A stretch of 64,000 nucleotides of DNA from Brenneria roseae subsp. roseae (GTDB lineage: Bacteria; Pseudomonadota; Gammaproteobacteria; Enterobacterales; Enterobacteriaceae). The position numbers were made by a program, and so were the translations under genes. The stretch spans positions 1 through 64,000 of the forward strand of contig NZ_KZ819024.1 in NCBI RefSeq assembly GCF_003115845.1, given 5' to 3'. The notes beneath the pieces were generated by a model. It saw nothing but the letters and a program-made list of their open reading frames with translations, was not told the DNA's origin and did not search any database. The first letter of the stretch is position 1. The number at the start of each line of letters is the position of its first letter. Shown here in pieces: positions 29,592 to 38,356 of this stretch.

Positions 29592-30884
29592 TTAGCGGAT
29601 GACGCGCTGCAAAATACGATTACCCGAGTTGCTAAAGTTTTTCGCGGAGACTTCCACGCTCTTGTTGCCGTAATCCAACTGCTCGATGGTTTGCAGGATC
29701 AGACTGGCGAGCTGCGGATCCTCCAGATAAGAGGATACTGGCGTTTGCATCGGTTTTTCCAGCGCCTGCGTCAGTCCGGCCACCGACAAGTCACTGTTAT
29801 CCAGCAGTTGCTTCTCCGCCAACGCCTGACGGGCAATACGGCTGAGTGGAATACCGCGCTCGGTGCCCACCAGCAAGCTGCCTTCCGGATCGTTCATCAG
29901 GAAATTCAACAACAGGGCCGCTTCTTTCGGATGCCGGGTGTTTTTGCTGATGGCAAACAGCATCGACGGTTTAAAGAACTGCCCTGAATTCTCCGACCCC
30001 GGCGTCATAATGTAAGGCCCCAGCTCCAGCTTACCCGGCGCCGTCAGCGGATCGGCATATTTCTTCACGACGGAAATCCACAGATGCGCGCCGCCATACT
30101 CGCCGTTAATCCAGGGGCGTGTTTCATACATGCCGACCTTGCCGAAAGCGTTATAGTATTTCGACGAAGGCATCACATGTTCATTCGTCAAACGCTGGTA
30201 GAAACGAAAGGCCTCGATCCATTGCTCTTCCGTGTAGTTAAAGCGTTTATTCTTCTCATCGATCATCCCTATCTGATACTTCTGCGTCATGTAGTAGTTA
30301 ATCAGCTCCAGAATCCCTTCACCGCTGTCCTGAGCCGGCGAGGCGAGAGGAAAATAGCTGTCGCCTAATTTCTCTTTGAATACCTTGCCGGCATGAAACA
30401 GTTCATCCCAGGTAGTCGGATACGGTAAGCCGGCTTTTTTCCAGGTTTCTGCGTTGTAGTACATGACCAGGGCATTCAAAGAGGTGGATATGGCATTCAC
30501 TTTGCCGTCAATCGTGGCTGGCGTCAGCGCATCTTCAGGGAAATCCTGTAAATTCAGCGTGTCTTGCAGACGAGTCAAATCGTAAAAACCCGTGCCGGAC
30601 TTGGAGAATATCGGCAGCCAGTTCCAGTTCACCTGCAATACATCGGGTTCTTCGCCGCTGGCGATTTGCGTGGTCAGCCGGGACAGGTGCCCGTCCCAGC
30701 CGGTGTATTCCGCCTTCACGGTAATATTGGGATATTTTTTCTGAAACGCGTCCAATGCGGCCAATGTTGCCTGATGACGGCTGTTGCCGCCCCACCAGGA
30801 AATGCGCAGTTCCACAGGTTCATTCGTCTGTGCCGCACACAGCGCAGAAAAAGCGATGAAAATCAGTCCTATCAGTAATCTCAT
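29592..30884 (-). CDS. Sugar ABC transporter binding protein, TogB-like
   Basis: A periplasmic solute-binding protein of the SBP_bac_1 family, 430 aa. The signal peptide is MRLLIGLIFIAFSALCAAQ, cleaved near residue 18, and GGGGG lies 5 nt before the ATG. The stretch WWGGNSRHQATLAALDAFQKKYP...VKAEYTGWDGHLSRLTTQIASGEEPDVLQVNWNW resembles TogB, the oligogalacturonide-binding protein of Dickeya TogMNAB as I recall it. No permease or ATPase gene is adjacent, so it must dock on a transporter elsewhere or serve another purpose. It faces a convergent glycosidase-like gene and is divergent from a GH28 gene 626 bp away. Ligand is an inference. Confidence 0.7.
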   Translation of the reverse strand: MRLLIGLIFIAFSALCAAQTNEPVELRISWWGGNSRHQATLAALDAFQKKYPNITVKAEYTGWDGHLSRLTTQIASGEEPDVLQVNWNWLPIFSKSGTGFYDLTRLQDTLNLQDFPEDALTPATIDGKVNAISTSLNALVMYYNAETWKKAGLPYPTTWDELFHAGKVFKEKLGDSYFPLASPAQDSGEGILELINYYMTQKYQIGMIDEKNKRFNYTEEQWIEAFRFYQRLTNEHVMPSSKYYNAFGKVGMYETRPWINGEYGGAHLWISVVKKYADPLTAPGKLELGPYIMTPGSENSGQFFKPSMLFAISKNTRHPKEAALLLNFLMNDPEGSLLVGTERGIPLSRIARQALAEKQLLDNSDLSVAGLTQALEKPMQTPVSSYLEDPQLASLILQTIEQLDYGNKSVEVSAKNFSNSGNRILQRVIR

Positions 30885-30937
30885 TTTTCCCCCGACGAGC
30901 TTGTTATCGCGCTGCTCCGGTTATGTGCAGCTTGTTA

Positions 30938-31002
30938 TATACCCAATGGATTTCGAGGCGCAGGAAGCCAACGCGCCTGCAACTTGAAAGATGACGGGTA
31001 TA
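30938..31002. repeat. Short ERIC-like palindromic element, copy 1
   Basis: A 65-bp element bounded by TATACCC and GGGTATA, with inner arms GGCGCAGGAAGCC and GCGCCTGCAACTTGAAAGA. Its ends look like those of full ERIC (IRU) elements of enterobacteria, but the central part is missing. Two related copies occur at 45103-45166 (inverted) and 46533-46594. Confidence 0.75.
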
Positions 31003-31510
31003 GCAGTTCAGGATAGGGATCGGGCGGACACTGGCCTCTTCCCGACGATAACAAGATAGGCGGATTGCTGATGTCTTCACCAGACGTAATCCCGGATAAA
31101 CGCGCGTTCTGCGTGACTGACAGAAGAAATCGTTATACCTCCGCATGATCAGAGGACGTTTCAACGCTATACCGTTCTCCCGTCGGTCAACAATACCGCA
31201 CGCTCTCACACCATTAACTTACGGAACACATCAAAAGGAGATTTAATTCACAAATTAAAAACACCACACCAACAGGAAGACGTTTCGACACCTGGCCACA
31301 GACAGGTACCGTCGTAAAAGTGTGATGAAACACACACGCGTTCCCGACCCCAAAAGACCGGAAGTCAGGTCATTCACACTTCACCGGCGCAATGATGGTG
31401 CGCTGTGATTCTTCTCCAGAACCCGGTGATTTTCATCACACCATAGCTGTCAGATGGGAGAAAACGTGCTGCAATAACGCCATCAACGGATGTACAGACA
31501 GGATAACAAC
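31003..31510. promoter_or_regulatory. Control region upstream of the GH28 gene
   Basis: Rest of the gap between the TogB-like gene and the GH28 gene; no credible protein gene is seen. Two CRP-like sites are present: TGTGA-N6-ACACA at 31321-31336 and GGTGA-N6-TCACA at 31425-31440. A Shine-Dalgarno-like AAAAGGAGA at about 31233 is not followed by a start codon. I found no full KdgR box here, only isolated GTTTCA/TGAAAC half-sites. Confidence 0.4.
31425..31440. promoter_or_regulatory. Putative CRP site upstream of the GH28 gene
   Basis: GGTGA-TTTTCA-TCACA, one mismatch from the CRP consensus TGTGA-N6-TCACA, centred about 78 bp before the GH28 start codon. It fits catabolite control of pectin-catabolic genes, known for the group. 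Confidence 0.5.
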
Positions 31511-32845
31511 ATGAGGATATCTATTCAGTCGTATTCCCCCGCCGCCGATGGTATCACGCTGGATACCGCCGTTTTTCAGCAGGCGATTGACCAGATCGCC
31601 GCTCGCGGCGGCGGTACGCTGATTGTTGAACCTGGGCGCTATCTGCTGGGAGGGCTGCTGCTACCGTCGAATTTCTGCCTGCAATTGGAGGCCGGGGCTG
31701 AACTGATCGTCAGCGGGGATTATGAGCAATTCACTCAGGCCAACACCATCAGCGTGGCCGAGCTATCCCACCGCGCATTCCTGTATGCCTGCCAGCAACG
31801 CAATATCACGCTGTGCGGTCAGGGTAGAATTATTGGCAATGCCGATGCCTATTTCTCTGCCGAACCCGACGATCAGGGCTATCGTCTGCCCGCCCAATAC
31901 CGGCCACGCATGGTTGTTTTTGAAGATTGCGAACACATTCAATTGCGCGATTTCACCATTGAACGTGCGCCGATGTGGACCGTGCATCTGGTGAGCTGTC
32001 GTCGGATCATCGTTGAACGGCTGACGATTGATAACGATCTGACCATGGCCAATACCGATGCGCTGGATCTCGACAGTTGCCAGCAGGTACAAATCAGCAA
32101 CTGTTCACTGAGCGCCGCCGACGATGCGCTATGCATCAAGACCACGGCCAAACCCGTTCATTTGCAGCGCAAGGCCCAACAGATGGTGATAACCAACTGT
32201 CTATTGCGATCCAAAAGTTGCGCGCTGAAAATCGGCACTGAAACCTTTGCCGATATTGAAGACATTTCCGTCAGCAACTGCGCCATTTATGATTCTAATC
32301 GCGGTATCGGCCTGATTTCCCGTGATGGCGGCGCGTTCAGACGCATTCAGTTCAGCAATATTACGTTTCAGTGTCTCGCGGCGCACCCGTGCCACTGGGG
32401 AAAAGCCGATCCGGTATTTATTTCCGTGCGCTATCGCGATCCGGCCATTGAACCCGGCCGCATCGAAACCGTCCAGTTTTCTCAGCTCTCGGGCATCAGC
32501 GAAGGGGCGATTAATCTGCACAGCACACCGCCGGGCTATATCCGCGATATCCACTTCCATGCCGTATATCTTGAACAACGGCAAAGCCCGTCACCGGAAC
32601 AAGGCATGTATGACATACGTCCGCCATGCAATCCGGAACGGCCGACCGGGATGGGGTTGGATAATGCCTACCGGGTCAATCCGGCAACCGGCCGCGCCTA
32701 TGGCGTGGAATATTATCCGCAGGGAATGCCCGGACTGTTTGCGCGCGGGGTCGACAATCTGGTTGTCAGCCACCTGACGCTGCATCGTCCATCGCCTCTC
32801 CCCGCGGGCTGGCATCACGACGAGATGGTACAATTGAAGGAATAA
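31511..32845 (+). CDS. Glycoside hydrolase family 28 (polygalacturonase-like), cytosolic
   Basis: A right-handed beta-helix enzyme of the GH28 family, 444 aa from the ATG at 31511 (AGGA 7 nt upstream; an earlier ATG at 31490 lacks a ribosome-binding site). There is no signal peptide, so it should act inside the cell on imported oligosaccharides. The catalytic aspartates are recognisable: NTDALDLDS (near residue 185) and ADDALCIKT (near 207). The usual GHG motif with the conserved histidine is replaced by SCALKIGTET. This suggests a specialised clade or altered substrate, for example galacturonate-rhamnose bonds. Such cytosolic GH28 enzymes in soft-rot bacteria work with TogMNAB or RhiT. CRP-like sites lie upstream. 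Confidence 0.8.
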   Translation: MRISIQSYSPAADGITLDTAVFQQAIDQIAARGGGTLIVEPGRYLLGGLLLPSNFCLQLEAGAELIVSGDYEQFTQANTISVAELSHRAFLYACQQRNITLCGQGRIIGNADAYFSAEPDDQGYRLPAQYRPRMVVFEDCEHIQLRDFTIERAPMWTVHLVSCRRIIVERLTIDNDLTMANTDALDLDSCQQVQISNCSLSAADDALCIKTTAKPVHLQRKAQQMVITNCLLRSKSCALKIGTETFADIEDISVSNCAIYDSNRGIGLISRDGGAFRRIQFSNITFQCLAAHPCHWGKADPVFISVRYRDPAIEPGRIETVQFSQLSGISEGAINLHSTPPGYIRDIHFHAVYLEQRQSPSPEQGMYDIRPPCNPERPTGMGLDNAYRVNPATGRAYGVEYYPQGMPGLFARGVDNLVVSHLTLHRPSPLPAGWHHDEMVQLKE

Positions 32846-32948
32846 GTGGCTTCAGGTTATTTCCGGGTCATGACGAAACGTGCTTCAGGCTACACTTTCC
32901 GGTAGTATGCGACGGTTTTCCCGTTTGAAAGAAATTGAGAGCATCGCC

Positions 32949-33311
32949 ATGGCAACCACGCTATTTAAAGATTTTCAGTTTGAAGCCGCTCACCGCCTGC
33001 CCCATGTGCCGGCAGGGCATAAATGTGGGCGCCTGCATGGGCATTCCTTTATGGTTCGGCTGGAAATCACCGGCGAGGTTGATCCGCATACCGGCTGGGT
33101 GATGGATTTCGCTGAATTGAAAGCGGCGTTTAAGCCGACCTGGGAAAGACTGGATCATCATTATCTGAATGATATTCCCGGGCTGGAAAATCCGACCAGC
33201 GAAGTGCTGGCCCACTGGATCTGGCAACAGTTGAAACCCTCCTTGCCGGAACTGAGCGCCGTGATGGTAAAAGAAACCTGCACCGCTGGGTGTATCTACA
33301 CAGGTGAATAA
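32949..33311 (+). CDS. queD: 6-carboxy-5,6,7,8-tetrahydropterin synthase QueD
   Basis: Converts 7,8-dihydroneopterin triphosphate to 6-carboxytetrahydropterin, the second step of queuosine synthesis. From the ATG at 32949 (GAGAG upstream) it is 120 aa, the E. coli length. The zinc histidines are in EAAHRLPH and CGRLHGHSF; the catalytic cysteine is in [10 protein letters not shown], and LDHHYLND and KETCTAGC are conserved. It converges with queE, the next enzyme of the same pathway. cysJ-queD order is partly kept relative to E. coli, with the pectin-related genes inserted. Confidence 0.95.
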   Translation: MATTLFKDFQFEAAHRLPHVPAGHKCGRLHGHSFMVRLEITGEVDPHTGWVMDFAELKAAFKPTWERLDHHYLNDIPGLENPTSEVLAHWIWQQLKPSLPELSAVMVKETCTAGCIYTGE

Positions 33312-33340
33312 GCGATCATCCTGACCGTGGGTTCTCTTCA

Positions 33341-33373
33341 GGCGGCGTGAAACGGCTGCGTCTTCACGCCGCC
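33341..33373. terminator. Hairpin between convergent queD and queE
   Basis: An 11-bp perfect stem GGCGGCGTGAA / TTCACGCCGCC (33341-33351 and 33363-33373), loop 11 nt. Neither side has a U-run, so it may act weakly or in transcript protection. It ends 5 bp from the queE stop. Confidence 0.45.
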
Positions 33374-33377
33374 CGCC

Positions 33378-34049
33378 TCAGGCAATATTCAAATATTTAT
33401 GCGTCTGCATGGAAAGCCGCCAGTTACGGGCAATACAGGTCGCAATACACAGTTTGGTTGCTTCGTCTTTCTGACTGATCGGCTGTAGCGCCACAATACG
33501 CGACTTGTCATCGTCCAGGCGCGCCAGCAATTCATCCAGCGCCTCGATATCTCGTGCCCTGCCAACCGGATGCTTGATTTCATCAGCCCGTTGCAACGCT
33601 TGATCGAGCACCTTCATGCCGCCACGCATATTTACCTTGGGCGAAACCGTTACCCAGGTGTTGGGTGAACAGCGCACGTCATGCGTCCCGCTGGTTTCTA
33701 TCTGACAGCTGAACCCGTGCTGTTCCAGCAACAGCGTCAGCGGCGCCAGATCGTGAATGCAGGGCTCACCACCGGTGATCACGATATGACGGGCGGTATA
33801 ACCTTCACGCGCCATCAATGCCAGAATATCCTCGGAAGTGGCGGCTCCCCAGGCATCACTTTCCTGAGTTTTGACGATAATCTTATCCAGCGACGTTTCC
33901 CGATCGGCCAGTTTGTCCCAGGTATGTTTGGTATCACACCAGCTACAGCCTACCGGGCAGCCCTGCAAGCGCACGAATACCGCCGGAACACCGGTAAAAT
34001 AGCCTTCGCCCTGTAATGTCTGGAACACTTCATTAATCGGGTACTGCAT
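33378..34049 (-). CDS. queE: 7-carboxy-7-deazaguanine synthase QueE
   Basis: A radical-SAM enzyme that contracts 6-carboxytetrahydropterin to 7-carboxy-7-deazaguanine in queuosine synthesis. The protein is 223 aa. The iron-sulfur cluster motif is [10 protein letters not shown] at about residues 31-40. N-terminal [25 protein letters not shown] and [11 protein letters not shown] near residue 90 are family signatures. In E. coli queE lies close to eno-pyrG, as here. Confidence 0.95.
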   Translation of the reverse strand: MQYPINEVFQTLQGEGYFTGVPAVFVRLQGCPVGCSWCDTKHTWDKLADRETSLDKIIVKTQESDAWGAATSEDILALMAREGYTARHIVITGGEPCIHDLAPLTLLLEQHGFSCQIETSGTHDVRCSPNTWVTVSPKVNMRGGMKVLDQALQRADEIKHPVGRARDIEALDELLARLDDDKSRIVALQPISQKDEATKLCIATCIARNWRLSMQTHKYLNIA

Positions 34050-34250
34050 GTTTTCCCACTATCACGCTGACTCAAAGAGGCATTATCGCAGATCGCAGGT
34101 CTACGCGCCAAACCTCCCACACCATTACCGTTCAGGCTGAAATGCCGGCGTTTGATTTGAGTAATGTTGCAACACGGTTAATAATCAACAGGCAACAAGC
34201 ATGCCGCATCGACCATTTCAACGCTAACTTATTAACAAGGAACGAAAAAC

Positions 34251-35216
34251 ATGAATCGACTGAGATCTTTCGCTTTACTGTTACTGGCGTTTGTTTTCGT
34301 CCCCGTTATCGCCACGGCACAACCGGTTCCAAAGGTTAACACGCAGTCGGGGTATTACCGCATGCCGCTGGGGCAATTTGAAGTTACCGCCCTGGCTGAC
34401 GGTACCAACGCCATGCCGGTCGACAAACTGCTGGCCCGGACATCGCCGGAACAAATCAACGCCCTGCTGGCGGAACAATCGCTGACCGCCCCGGTCGATA
34501 CCTCCATCAATACTTATCTGATTAACACCGGACAAAACCTGATTCTGGTGGATACCGGCAATGGCAAACAGAACAATCCTTCCGTCGGTAAGGTATTGAA
34601 TAACCTCAAGGCCTCCGGCTATACGCCCGAGCAGGTGGATACCGTATTAATGACGCATCTGCATGGCGATCACTTCGGCGGCCTGATTACCGATGGCAAA
34701 CTCACCTTTCCCAACGCCACCGTCTACGTTAGCCAGATCGAGGCCGATTATTGGCTCAGCGAAGCAAATCTGAAACAGGCCAGTGAAGCGCAGAAACCGG
34801 CGTTCCAACGGGTGCAGAATACTTTTCGCGCCATCCAGTCAGCCAATAAGCTGAAAACCTTTGCCGCTGAGCATCCGCTCTTTACCGGTATTACGCCGCT
34901 GCCCGCGCCCGGTCATACTCCCGGTCATACGGCTTTCCGGGTCGAGAGCGAAGGACAGAAATTGCTGATATGGGGGGATATCATTCACGTTGCGGCGGTG
35001 CAGTTCCCCGTACCGGCGACCACCATCAGCTTTGATTCCGATATGGATACCGCGGCGCAAACCCGCAGTAAAGTGCTGGCGGATGCCGCCGCTCAGGGCT
35101 ACTGGGTGGCCGGAACGCATATTTCATTCCCTGGCATCGGTCACGTTAAGGCGGATGAGAAATCCGGTTATCGCTGGGTTCCGATTAATTACAGCGTGGC
35201 GGGACTGACGGACTAG
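34251..35216 (+). CDS. Periplasmic metallo-beta-lactamase-fold hydrolase
   Basis: An exported hydrolase of the metallo-beta-lactamase superfamily, 321 aa, with a Sec signal peptide (MNRLRSFALLLLAFVFVPVIATA, cleavage near residue 23) and a good ribosome-binding site (AAGGAAC). Metal ligands are complete: HLHGDH at residues 136-141, the PGHTPGHT histidine near 225, WGDIIH, and GTHISFPG near the end. The overall pattern is that of lactonase/phosphotriesterase-type members (AHL lactonase, methyl parathion hydrolase) and not of true beta-lactamases. The substrate is unknown. It lies alone between divergent queE and convergent rhiN. Confidence 0.8.
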   Translation: MNRLRSFALLLLAFVFVPVIATAQPVPKVNTQSGYYRMPLGQFEVTALADGTNAMPVDKLLARTSPEQINALLAEQSLTAPVDTSINTYLINTGQNLILVDTGNGKQNNPSVGKVLNNLKASGYTPEQVDTVLMTHLHGDHFGGLITDGKLTFPNATVYVSQIEADYWLSEANLKQASEAQKPAFQRVQNTFRAIQSANKLKTFAAEHPLFTGITPLPAPGHTPGHTAFRVESEGQKLLIWGDIIHVAAVQFPVPATTISFDSDMDTAAQTRSKVLADAAAQGYWVAGTHISFPGIGHVKADEKSGYRWVPINYSVAGLTD

Positions 35217-35222
35217 ATTGGT

Positions 35223-35249
35223 AGCGGACATCCCGGCGGGATGTCCGCT
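35223..35249. terminator. Terminator-like hairpin between the hydrolase gene and rhiN
   Basis: A perfect 12-bp stem AGCGGACATCCC / GGGATGTCCGCT with loop GGC, placed 7 bp after the hydrolase stop and 7 bp before the rhiN stop. It is symmetrical and could serve both convergent genes, though no long U-run follows. Confidence 0.6.
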
Positions 35250-35256
35250 GCGGCGA

Positions 35257-36402
35257 TTACAGGTAAACGCGCAGGTACTCTGACAGGCAAAGAATCGCCA
35301 TCGCCTGCCCGTAAGGCATCGAGGTCAACGGGATCTGGCGGTAATAATCCAGTTCCTGCCCCATCGCGGTTCCGAATGACACCTGAACCAGCTCCCCTTC
35401 GGCATTCACGTTGCCAATCACACCGCGGATCGCTTTTTCCGCCATGGGCGCATAGCGTTTATCCACATAGCGCTTACGCACCGCTTTCAAAATACCGTAA
35501 GCAAAACCGGCTGTTGCCGAGCTTTCGAGATATGATTTCGGATCGTCAAGCAGCGTATGCCACAGACCGCTGTCGTCCTGATATTTCTCCAACGCTTCAA
35601 GCTGGCTTTCCAACACCTGCAACAGGAAACGCCGCGTCGCATTCTGCTCCGGCAATTCCAGCAGTTCGATAAATTCGGGGATCGCGACGGTCAGCCAGCT
35701 GTTGCCACGCGCCCAACGCGCTCTGGCAAAGTTATGTTTCCCTTCAAACGTCCAGCCGTGGAACCACAGACCGCTCTCACGATCCATCAGATATTGAACA
35801 TGCAGCAGGAACTGATAGGTAGCCTCTTCCACAAATTCAGGACGGTTCAGCAGTTTGCCGATTTTTGCCAGCGGCAACACGCTCATCATCAGCGTGTCGT
35901 CCCACATCTGCTCGGTGTTTTCATTGTTATAAACAATGTGTTGCAGACCCTGTTTTTGCGTACGCGGCATTTCATACATCACCCACTCGGCCCAGCGCTC
36001 CAGATACGGCACCCAGTTGGCATTGCGCGTTTCTTCATAGCGATAAGCCAGCGTCAGGAAAGGACAAACGGTGTTGACGTTCTTGGTCGGCGTTCCCTCA
36101 GCCAGACGCGCCGTGAACCAGTCATCAATGATGGCCCGCATCTGTTTATCGCCCGTTTGCTGGTAATACTGATAAATACCGTACAAGCCGATGCCGTGCG
36201 TCCATTCCCAGCCTGCCCAACCTTTGGTATCAATCACCCGACCATCGTCCAACCGTAACAAAAACTCGCCGGTTTTATCTTCAATATTCACCAGATTGTC
36301 GGTGATACGGCAAATCAGTGCTTTCAGTTCTTCACGGGAAATGAAGTGCTCTGGCTGACGTAATAGCGGGCTATGTTTTACACTGAATACGGTCATAGTC
36401 AT
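35257..36402 (-). CDS. rhiN: Unsaturated rhamnogalacturonyl hydrolase (GH105), RhiN
   Basis: A cytosolic GH105 enzyme of 381 aa. It removes the 4,5-unsaturated galacturonyl residue from rhamnogalacturonan-lyase products, freeing rhamnose. The alpha/alpha barrel signatures are GWAGWEWTHGIGLYGIYQYYQ (about residues 61-81), NTVCPFLTLAYRY, the catalytic-aspartate motif MWDDTLMM (about 166-173) and HGWTFEGKHNFARARWARGNSWL. No signal peptide. It lies 37 bp after the transporter gene, the arrangement of the rhiTN operon known in Dickeya dadantii. Two ATGs are possible (36402 or 36396). Confidence 0.88.
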   Translation of the reverse strand: MTMTVFSVKHSPLLRQPEHFISREELKALICRITDNLVNIEDKTGEFLLRLDDGRVIDTKGWAGWEWTHGIGLYGIYQYYQQTGDKQMRAIIDDWFTARLAEGTPTKNVNTVCPFLTLAYRYEETRNANWVPYLERWAEWVMYEMPRTQKQGLQHIVYNNENTEQMWDDTLMMSVLPLAKIGKLLNRPEFVEEATYQFLLHVQYLMDRESGLWFHGWTFEGKHNFARARWARGNSWLTVAIPEFIELLELPEQNATRRFLLQVLESQLEALEKYQDDSGLWHTLLDDPKSYLESSATAGFAYGILKAVRKRYVDKRYAPMAEKAIRGVIGNVNAEGELVQVSFGTAMGQELDYYRQIPLTSMPYGQAMAILCLSEYLRVYL

Positions 36403-36439
36403 TTATCCAATTTAGTTATCATTCAACAGTTCAAGACAT

Positions 36440-38008
36440 TCAGGACTGGGTCATCGGCGCGGTGGGTGTCTTGGCCTTCTTGTGGCGGTTAAGGTAGCCG
36501 ATATTGTTATTGCCCCACAGGGATTCATACGGCATCCCCGCCAGCGTTTCGACCACAGCTCGCGCTTCCGGCGTGATTTTTTCGGGAATCGGGCGTCCGG
36601 CTTCACGCATTTTCAGCGTTTCTTCCCGCAGAATGCTGTGCGTATGCAAATTGAGTTTGAAGCGCAGAGAAACCAGGAATCCCAACGCCAGAACGCCTAC
36701 GGTGCCAAAACTCAGGATCATCAGAATAGTATGGCTAACGCCCGGCGCCTGTACGCTCTGGCCCGAGACAAAACCGGATAGCTGCAACACGATCCCCACC
36801 AGCATCACCGCGCCGGCCTGAGAAGCCTTGCGGGTCAACGTCATGATGCCGGCGAAGATCCCCTCACGACGCTGGGCGGTAATCACTTCATCCACATCGG
36901 CGATATAGGTGTAGGTGTTCCACGGTACATAGTTGATCCCGCCGCGGCCCAAACCCGCCAGCGCAGAGATCAGCAGCAGCAGTGAGAAAGTATCTTGCAG
37001 GCCGCTGTACCACAGAATGGAGTAGGAAACCGCACTCAATCCGAACAGGCAGACGACCAAACGGTAAGACGGCGCAGGTCCGAAACGAATGCACAGCGGG
37101 ATCATCGCAATCACGGAAATAAACTGTAGAATCGCCATCGTCCCCATCAGGTTGGAAGCGACGGTCGGACTCTGCATCAGCACAAAGACCACATAGTAGG
37201 TAAATACGGCGTTAAACACGTCCTGCGCAATATAACCGCCCAGATACATCCCCAGATGCTGGCGGAAAATACGGATGCGCAACGTAGACAACAGTTCGAC
37301 ATTCAATCGCTTCAGACTATCAACCAGCGACAAGGACTGACGCTCTTTTTCCGCCCGCAGCGACGCTTCCGACATTTGATCGCGCGGCCGTTCCCAGGTG
37401 AAGAAATAGACCAGCGTCAGCACCATCGCGCAGATGATGGAGAACACCAGGCTGGAATAGAAGAACGAAACCGCATTGTCTTTGCCGAAATAGCCCAGCA
37501 AAATCCCCGGTAAAAACGCGGCCAGAATAGCGGACAGCTGAGCTAACGCGATGCGCGCGCCGGAGAATTTGGTTTTCTGTTTGAAATCGTCGGTCATTTC
37601 CGGCACCAGCGTTTCATACGGCACCAGCACCATGGTATAGACCACATCAAACAGTAAGTAGGTCAGCAGGTAGTACCAATATCCCATATCGCCCACCCAC
37701 ATAAAGCTGTAGCTGAAGACGCAAGGGATACCGAGCAGAATAAAGAACTTACGGCGACCAAAGCGTTTACCCAGCCAGGTCGAACCAAAGTTATCGGTCA
37801 GGAAGCCCATTAACGGACTGACGACGGCATCCAGTACACGGGCCATCGCAAAGATAAAGGTTGCCTCAATCGGTGTTAAGCCACAAAACGTGGTGTAAAA
37901 GTAGAGTAACCAGGCGGCCGTCAGCGCGGTAGTGCCAGCCCCAAGAAAGTCGCCCGAGCCATAGGCTAAATAGTTAGCCAACCCGATTTTACGTGTTTTC
38001 ATTCCCAT
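36440..38008 (-). CDS. rhiT: Rhamnogalacturonide transporter RhiT (GPH/MFS family)
   Basis: A 12-helix inner-membrane symporter of the glycoside-pentoside-hexuronide family, 522 aa, expected to import unsaturated rhamnogalacturonides. The N-terminus (KIGLANYLAYGSGDFLGAG) and the loop after helix 2 (DNFGSTWLGKRFGRRKFFILLG) are GPH signatures. Helices are evenly spaced to about residue 450, then a cytosolic tail. The ATG at 38002 (AAGG 6 nt upstream) is as good a start as 38008. It leads rhiN on the same strand. Dickeya rhiTN is controlled by RhaS with CRP and KdgR effects; a KdgR-like box lies upstream here. Confidence 0.85.
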   Translation of the reverse strand: MGMKTRKIGLANYLAYGSGDFLGAGTTALTAAWLLYFYTTFCGLTPIEATFIFAMARVLDAVVSPLMGFLTDNFGSTWLGKRFGRRKFFILLGIPCVFSYSFMWVGDMGYWYYLLTYLLFDVVYTMVLVPYETLVPEMTDDFKQKTKFSGARIALAQLSAILAAFLPGILLGYFGKDNAVSFFYSSLVFSIICAMVLTLVYFFTWERPRDQMSEASLRAEKERQSLSLVDSLKRLNVELLSTLRIRIFRQHLGMYLGGYIAQDVFNAVFTYYVVFVLMQSPTVASNLMGTMAILQFISVIAMIPLCIRFGPAPSYRLVVCLFGLSAVSYSILWYSGLQDTFSLLLLISALAGLGRGGINYVPWNTYTYIADVDEVITAQRREGIFAGIMTLTRKASQAGAVMLVGIVLQLSGFVSGQSVQAPGVSHTILMILSFGTVGVLALGFLVSLRFKLNLHTHSILREETLKMREAGRPIPEKITPEARAVVETLAGMPYESLWGNNNIGYLNRHKKAKTPTAPMTQS

Positions 38009-38356
38009 CCTTCCTCGGTCATTTTTATTTATGAAGGTGTCATGGCGGGTTACAAGAGCCGTATCTCACTGCGTTCAAGATGGCAGGTATCCTGCCGCCA
38101 TGGCATTAAGGTAACGTCCGGCACTACTGAAAACCTTTGTGCTTTTGCCACCGAATGCCATCCACTGGCACCACGAGGAAGAATTACCCGATCGGCTTCA
38201 AAGATTTTATAAAAAGCCATTTTAATTTAAAGGAACCTTAGGTTCGTTTATGGCGATCACAAGAAATGAGGCGGGAACGACCGGGATGGATAGAAACGCG
38301 CATAAAAAACGCCGCTTGCGACGGCCTGCAAGGTGGCGGGCAGGAAAAGCTCGCCA
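38009..38356. other. Region upstream of rhiT
   Basis: The gap between rhiT and the eno terminator. No protein gene is supported. The likely rhiT promoter and its RhaS or KdgR controls should be here; the only clear motif is the palindromic box at 38230-38248. Confidence 0.4.
38230..38248. promoter_or_regulatory. Putative KdgR-like operator upstream of rhiTN
   Basis: AAGGAACC-TTA-GGTTCGTT. It keeps the layout of the KdgR box (AATGAAAC-NNN-GTTTCATT): two 8-bp arms and a 3-bp spacer, with symmetric changes at two positions in each arm. It lies about 225 bp upstream of rhiT. KdgR is the repressor of pectin catabolism in soft-rot bacteria. The match is incomplete, so this is a candidate only. Confidence 0.35.

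Noticed and set aside
31231-31262. A good Shine-Dalgarno-like AAAAGGAGA before the GH28 gene
   Set aside because: No ATG, GTG or TTG follows at a usable distance and no frame with coding character opens. It could be a relic of a lost gene, but nothing supports that.
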